In this document: piece after piece, positions 59,893-64,000 of the stretch
How positions within the stretch are numbered: position 1 is the first letter of the stretch
Layout of the letters: every line of letters begins with the position of its first letter
From: Chloroflexota bacterium
GTDB lineage: Bacteria; Chloroflexota; Anaerolineae; UBA7937; B3-Chlor
Direction: 5' to 3'
Length of the DNA stretch: 64,000 nucleotides
Assembly (NCBI GenBank): GCA_030603665.1
Contig: JAUVXJ010000003.1
Span: 21,377-85,376, forward strand
Made by a program: the position numbers and the translations under genes
The notes under the pieces: model-generated
Told to the model about the DNA's origin: nothing
The model's database searches: none
Seen by the model: the letters and a program-made list of their open reading frames with translations, nothing else

Positions 59893-59906
59893 GACCTGAA
59901 GCGGGC

Positions 59907-61013
59907 CTACCCTTTGCGCAGCCCGTTCCACCTATCGCGGACCCCCGTGCGGATGGCTACCGCCCGCGGGCTCGGACCGGCCAGCGCCGCCCCAGCGACG
60001 ACGAGCAGCCCAACGGCCAGGATCACGATCGTCTGCACGTACAGGCTCCGGACGACGACATCCCAGATTTCGCCGGCCAGCAGCCGCACAAACGGGTCGC
60101 CGACGGACGCCAGCACCAGCGGCTGGGTCACGACAAAGGCACCGAGCGAGAGCGCCATCGTGATCGCCACGCCGATCCCGATCCACATCACGGTTCGCCG
60201 CCGCCACAAGGAGATCAGCCAGGCAAGGAACAGCGATCCCAAAGCCAGCAACGGGATCACCAGGCCTACGCGGTCGATGAACGCCAAGGTTTGCTGCACG
60301 GCCGCCACCTGCTGGCTCTCCAAGAGAACGAAACGGGTCTCAACGTCCTGCAAGCTCTCGAGGTCTCCCAATTGCAGCGAATCCGTCACGAATCTGAACG
60401 CGTCGCTGAGGTCGAGCGTGAGCTGCCCCTCCTGGAGATAGAGCAGATCCCCATCGCCCCGCAGCACGCCCATGACAGCCCTGTGCGCGGCCCGGTTGAT
60501 CCCGACCCAGACCGCGTTGAACTGATCGCTCTGGATCAGGGAGGTCGCCGTCCCCTGAACCCAGTCATGCACCATACGGGTCAGGCCGCCGCTGAGGAAG
60601 CTGTGTTCGGCAGGCAGCGCCTCCCCAATGATCCCCTGCACATCCATCAGGTCGAAAACGCCTTCGACGACATAGATGCTCAAGGCGTTGGCTACGGTCT
60701 CGTTCTGCGTCAGCGGGCCGACTGCTGCCACCCAGCGGTCCGTGTTGAGCACTGTTCCTCTGATCCAGAAAGTAACATTCCCTGCAGTCATCAGGATCAG
60801 ACCCAGGGCGATCAGAAGGTTGACGGCCCACCCGCGCCCCCGGTGCTGCCGTGCTCTGGCAGCAACCTCATGTTCGTCCACCTGTCGCCGGAGCTGGCCA
60901 ATCTCGGTCTGCATCGCTTCGACGTCGGGCTCGTGCTCAACCGCCGCTGTGGACGCGCTCTCCCTGCCTTCCAGATCCCCCGGGGGATCCCCTTCGAGCT
61001 GCTCGTCTGGCAT
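59907..61013 (-). CDS. Membrane protein with coiled coil and four helices
   Basis: The 368-aa product starts at ATG 61013 (AAGGAAGG upstream). An acidic N-terminus and coiled coil (about 25-60, EPDVEAMQTEIGQLRRQVDE) precede one helix (about 66-85). A large extracytoplasmic region (about 90-245) contains GGLTRMVHDWVQGTATSLIQ. Three further helices follow (about 245-345), with a basic C-terminus. I recognise no named family; the arrangement resembles proteins found in Actinobacteria. The frame upstream of 61013 was rejected for lack of a ribosome-binding site. Confidence 0.72.
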   Translation of the reverse strand: MPDEQLEGDPPGDLEGRESASTAAVEHEPDVEAMQTEIGQLRRQVDEHEVAARARQHRGRGWAVNLLIALGLILMTAGNVTFWIRGTVLNTDRWVAAVGPLTQNETVANALSIYVVEGVFDLMDVQGIIGEALPAEHSFLSGGLTRMVHDWVQGTATSLIQSDQFNAVWVGINRAAHRAVMGVLRGDGDLLYLQEGQLTLDLSDAFRFVTDSLQLGDLESLQDVETRFVLLESQQVAAVQQTLAFIDRVGLVIPLLALGSLFLAWLISLWRRRTVMWIGIGVAITMALSLGAFVVTQPLVLASVGDPFVRLLAGEIWDVVVRSLYVQTIVILAVGLLVVAGAALAGPSPRAVAIRTGVRDRWNGLRKG

Positions 61014-61207
61014 TTCCGCCTTCCTTTCTTGCTGATGCGTGCTCAGTCCGGCCCTGGGAATCGGACTCGCACTGCAGATCCGCGCGAGTTCCGGGCCACT
61101 GATGGTGCAATTGGAGATTGATGTCACCACAATTCAACCTCCCACCCCGTCCCCGTCCCCGTCCCAAGGTCCTCCAATCTTGTCATCCAAGGTGGACTGC
61201 CCAGGTA

Positions 61208-61459
61208 TCATTCCTCCGCAGTCACACCATCCCGCCTTGCCGTGCCGTCATCCCGGCCGCGGTAATCGGAGATCAAGATCAACACGCTGATCAGGAACAC
61301 CCACGCCGGAAGGATCATCGTCACCCAGGTGGTGAACCCCACGCCGAACAGCAACACCAGCGCTAGGCCATAGGTGACCAAGGCCAGCCAGCGCGGCCAA
61401 GGTCTGCGTGCGGTCGCCGCCGCCCTACCCCACCCCACCACAACCAGATCTACAACCAT
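61208..61459 (-). CDS. Small two-helix membrane protein
   Basis: The 83-aa frame encodes PRWLALVTYGLALVLLFGVG and FTTWVTMILPAWVFLISVLI with a charged tail. ATG 61459 overlaps a TATAAT and is not certain; GTG 61438 is an alternative, 7 codons later. It lies downstream of repeat copy B. The membrane helices support a real product, but the start is unresolved. Confidence 0.55.
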   Translation of the reverse strand: MVVDLVVVGWGRAAATARRPWPRWLALVTYGLALVLLFGVGFTTWVTMILPAWVFLISVLILISDYRGRDDGTARRDGVTAEE

Positions 61460-61648
61460 TATAGCAGCTCGAATCGCTCTCTGCGACTGCACGACGCTCA
61501 TCCTCTCCCAGGCCCCAGTGGCAGGTAGCACACTCAGGAAGTGGAGGCACCAATCCAGCGGATCGCACACGCACTCCCGGCGAGCCGAGGGAGAGCGTCT
61601 ACCCAGAGCGCGAGGCAGCCTGCTTGGCCCCCCAGATCAGCACGTAGC
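61445..61648 (-). repeat. Repeat copy B, over the 3' end of the methyltransferase gene
   Basis: This copy contains the last codons of the methyltransferase (YVLIWGAKQAASRSG), an insert of about 43 nt absent from copy A, and the shared GATCCGCTGG to TATAATG segment. It is probably the source of copy A, because the methyltransferase is complete here. Confidence 0.75.
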
Positions 61649-62360
61649 GAGAGATACAGGGGATGGGTCCAGACCGCAGGTCTTCCTCCATCCGTTCCAG
61701 CCCACGCCGCCAGGCTTCTTCCTGTATGAGGTGCAGAGATGAGAAAGCCTTGTCTCGGTAGGCCTGAGCATCCCTCAGCTGATAGGGGAACTCGACCCGG
61801 TGCTCTGCCAAATCGTCGAGACCCGCAGCCTGCATCGCCTGGTACAGTTCATCCGAGCGCGGGTACCGTTCGAGATCGACCTCGACCGTCTCGGGGAAGT
61901 ACGCTGCGAGCGGCGTGCGATGCCGGATGATCCATTCAGAGTCGGTGACAGTGCACACCCGCCCGCCTGGATTCAGCACCCGCCGGACCTCCGAAAAGTA
62001 GGCCGTGATGTTTTCCAGATGATGAATCACGTCCACGGAGAACACCAGATCGAAGACGCCTGCGGAGAACTCTAGCCGTGCCGCTCTGCCCGCCTGGAAT
62101 GTCACACTCCCCGGTCTCTCGCTGGCCTCGGCCAGCATCTCACTCGAGGGGTCTGTGCCCCAGCACGAGCAGCCGATGGCGGACTCCACGGCGGCAATGT
62201 AGTTGCCGGTGCCACAGCCGACTTCCAGCACGCTGGAGCCGCCATGGATCCCACTCTCAGCGAGCAGGTCTTTCAAAACCTCGGGGTGTATCTTGCGATG
62301 GAGAGCGTACTCCCGGGCAATACGGTCGTAGTCGATCAGGGTAGACCTTGCGTCGGTCAC
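61599..62360 (-). CDS. Class I SAM-dependent methyltransferase
   Basis: The 253-aa enzyme carries motif I VLEVGCGTGNYIAAVESA (about 44-61), post-I GTDPSSEMLAEASE, motif IV FDLVFSVDVIHHLENI, and post-motif VRRVLNPGGRVCTVTDSEWI, the UbiE/COQ5-like arrangement for small-molecule methylation. The start is GTG 62360 (GAAGGCGGGG upstream). Substrate unknown. Its last codons lie in a repeat also found upstream of mnmA. Confidence 0.9.
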   Translation of the reverse strand: MTDARSTLIDYDRIAREYALHRKIHPEVLKDLLAESGIHGGSSVLEVGCGTGNYIAAVESAIGCSCWGTDPSSEMLAEASERPGSVTFQAGRAARLEFSAGVFDLVFSVDVIHHLENITAYFSEVRRVLNPGGRVCTVTDSEWIIRHRTPLAAYFPETVEVDLERYPRSDELYQAMQAAGLDDLAEHRVEFPYQLRDAQAYRDKAFSSLHLIQEEAWRRGLERMEEDLRSGPIPCISRYVLIWGAKQAASRSG

Positions 62361-62453
62361 GGCCCCGCCTTCACCGCCCGCCCGCCACCAGGTCGATCAC
62401 GGGCCTGTGTACCCCCCCGGAAAGGCGCTGATCGCAAGAGCCTGACTCGCCCG

Positions 62454-62828
62454 TCACCCTGTGCCCTTCTGATCCTCGGAGTGCTTGCCCAACAATTGGC
62501 TCCAGGCCTCAAAGGCCCTCCTGAGATGGGGAATGGTGATCGATCCGCCCACGACCAGACCCACGGCCAGGGCCTCCTCCAGTTCCTCGCTCGTCACCGC
62601 CTCTTCGTGGCAGCGCACTAGATGGTACTTGACGCAGTCGTCACACCTCAACACGAAGGAGGCCACCAGGCCCAGCAACTCCTTGGTCCTTGCAGAAAGC
62701 GCGCCCTCACGATACACCTGTCCATCAAGGCCATGGAAGCGCTTCATGCTCAGGCCAGCGTACCCCATCACGACCTCATTCAGCCTTTCCCGCTCCTGCT
62801 GGAATTCCTCCATTGTCTCCCCAGACAT
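62454..62828 (-). CDS. Carboxymuconolactone decarboxylase / AhpD-like protein
   Basis: The 124-aa all-helical protein contains LSARTKELLGLVASFVLRCD, the CxxC-plus-His motif CDDCVKYH (C62, C65, H69) and EALAVGLVVGGSITIPHLRR. Such motifs give thiol-based peroxidase or decarboxylase activity in the CMD superfamily. With no peroxiredoxin gene nearby, the AhpD assignment is not specific. GAGGAGGGT precedes the ATG. Transcribed between the PEP carboxylase and methyltransferase genes. Confidence 0.88.
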   Translation of the reverse strand: MSGETMEEFQQERERLNEVVMGYAGLSMKRFHGLDGQVYREGALSARTKELLGLVASFVLRCDDCVKYHLVRCHEEAVTSEELEEALAVGLVVGGSITIPHLRRAFEAWSQLLGKHSEDQKGTG

Positions 62829-62924
62829 CCGTGACCCTCCTCAGCAACCTGGTCCTGGCAGGCTCACCTGACTGCCTTGCACCGCGTTTCACTGCTAGCG
62901 TGGAGCGGTCCGGCTCGCCCGTCC

Positions 62925-64000
62925 TCAGCCCAAGAATCGTCTAAGACTTGCAGCCCTCAGTACATACTCGCTGAGATCCTCGATCCCGTTCTGCTTCACC
63001 GAAGCCGCTACGTGGCTCGTTAGCTCCTTGTGCTCTTCGTCCACTGGCACAATGCCCGGACACTCCTTGACTTTCCCCGACAGTTCCTCTGGCACCAGTC
63101 CCGTGTCTAGGTTGAGGTATCTGACCGCATCGCGCAAGTCGTCCTCAAAGTTCACATATGCTTCGTTGACGAACTGGATGTCCTCCCTCGTCAGAGCGTT
63201 CAGCCCGAGCAACTCCGGTGGCAAGCCTATGGAATAGAGCGCAGCAGTGAACTTAATGGCGCGGGGCAAGGTGGTCGCTCCCATGCTCCGCGAGTACCCA
63301 AAGAGGCCAATGTGCAGCTTCCTCTTCCTCCTGCTGGGGACGCTGCGCGCCAGGTGATTGACGAGGGGCGCCAGGGTCTCCACCTGCCGTGCATACTCTG
63401 CCGAGTACTTCTCGATGACCTGGAGGCACCTCTCCTCGTCCACCTCCGGCGGTATACCTGTCTCCCGATCACGCAGCCTGCGGACGGCCTCCCGCACCTG
63501 CTCAGGCGGGTTGTCATACTTGAATGCCGACTGGATAGTGAAGGTGTGGGTGCTGGGATATTCCCGGATCACACCATCCACGTTGTCAGGCCGTAAGTTC
63601 CCGCGGAACGGAGCCGAGCCGACGCCAACGATAGGATACAGCCTCACACCCATCTCCTGGGACAACCGGTACAGTCTCTGAAGAGCGATCTTGTTCACCA
63701 GGACCGCGCTGACCTGACCATAGTTCATCGCAGGATCGGACCTTGCCAGAAAGACCCTCTGGTATTCAACGTCCTTGTCCTTGAGGTATTCCCTCACCAC
63801 GTCATGTGCCCCGAGCATGTGCTCCATGGTCTCGAAGAGGGGTATCACGTTGATCTTGGAGGGATGGAATTCTCCGATCCACTCAGCTATGGTGGCGCCG
63901 CCGTCTCTGAAAGGTTTCGACTGCTTGCCGACGACGAAATCGCGGTAGTAGGTGTAGATGCGATCGATGCTCACCGCGGAATCCGCCATGGGCAGAATGA
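62925..64000 (-). CDS. ppcA: Archaeal-type phosphoenolpyruvate carboxylase (5' end outside window)
   Basis: The frame enters from the right edge and gives at least 357 residues; the family usually has about 500, so roughly a third is missing. An in-frame ILPM precedes MADSAVSIDR. LARSDPAMNYGQVSAVLVNK and IVGVGSAPFRGNLRPDNVDG are signatures of archaeal-type PEP carboxylase, which adds bicarbonate to phosphoenolpyruvate to make oxaloacetate. The end SEYVLRAASLRRFLG is complete. Regulation and subunit structure are not visible. Confidence 0.9.
   Translation of the reverse strand, partial: ILPMADSAVSIDRIYTYYRDFVVGKQSKPFRDGGATIAEWIGEFHPSKINVIPLFETMEHMLGAHDVVREYLKDKDVEYQRVFLARSDPAMNYGQVSAVLVNKIALQRLYRLSQEMGVRLYPIVGVGSAPFRGNLRPDNVDGVIREYPSTHTFTIQSAFKYDNPPEQVREAVRRLRDRETGIPPEVDEERCLQVIEKYSAEYARQVETLAPLVNHLARSVPSRRKRKLHIGLFGYSRSMGATTLPRAIKFTAALYSIGLPPELLGLNALTREDIQFVNEAYVNFEDDLRDAVRYLNLDTGLVPEELSGKVKECPGIVPVDEEHKELTSHVAASVKQNGIEDLSEYVLRAASLRRFLG

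Noticed and set aside
61138..61166. CCCCGT microsatellite
   Set aside because: Only about three units in a short intergenic gap; no structural role apparent.
61440..61475. TATAAT on the minus strand near 61457-61462 as promoter of the small membrane protein
   Set aside because: No -35 at 17 nt, and the ATG overlaps the hexamer.
1..64000. tRNA or rRNA genes
   Set aside because: No T-loop-like or rRNA-like conserved sequences noticed on either strand; a dedicated scan would be needed to be certain.

Overview
The window looks like chromosomal DNA of a free-living bacterium, most likely Chloroflexota (Anaerolineae-like). This rests on gene content, not on a search. GC is high. There are many secreted or lipid-anchored proteins with long Thr/Pro linkers, a DUF2723 membrane glycosyltransferase with tandem Ig-like tails, a DUF2089 regulator, an archaeal-type PEP carboxylase and a beta-helix protein ending in PLGVKNY. 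Housekeeping genes (dnaE, pfkA, coaE, mnmA, nnr) place it on a chromosome. Eight putative sigma70-type promoters all have a 17-nt spacer, and the one for coaE implies a leaderless mRNA.

Layout. 1-4.0 kb: a single-chain restriction-modification enzyme followed 14 nt later by a membrane-anchored gene that runs off the left edge. 4.0-6.6 kb: decayed toxin-antitoxin modules, hicAB with a broken hicA and vapBC with a nonsense codon in vapC. The vapBC module lies between two 135-bp direct copies of the 3' end of a membrane-protein gene. 6.9-8.4 kb: an MFS gene behind two very small ORFs. 8.4-10.9 kb: an array of small minus-strand genes (CPBP protease, chloramphenicol-acetyltransferase-like, SnoaL-like) separated by sites with the attC fold of integron cassettes, with no integrase in the window. 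11-22 kb: secreted and lipoprotein genes, with a tandem duplication of about 980 bp that copied two convergent gene ends. 22-36 kb: transport, a sugar-nucleotide epimerase, an alkaline-phosphatase-superfamily enzyme, DUF2723, a MraY/WecA-like transferase, HD and GYD proteins, and a membrane-embedded spermidine-synthase-like protein.

36.5-40.8 kb: five consecutive genes of one divergent family (N-terminal anchor, Thr/Pro linker, small cysteine-bearing beta domain), behind a strong promoter and ended by a perfect terminator. One member appears to lack a normal start codon. 40.8-48.4 kb: an RmlC-like cupin, coaE, GNAT enzymes, and a DUF2089-MFS-GNAT-LiaX-like operon whose first and last proteins share a short C- or N-terminal helical motif. 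48.6-64 kb: dnaE, pfkA, a nitrilase-like enzyme, nnr, YtxH, mnmA, a block with a DUF1269 remnant and a duplicated promoter-proximal segment, a methyltransferase, an AhpD-like protein and the 3' part of archaeal-type PEP carboxylase, which runs off the right edge.

The most unusual element is the integrase-less attC cassette array at 8.4-10.9 kb. The tandem exported-protein family at 36.6-40.7 kb and the unidentified partner of the restriction enzyme at the left edge come next.
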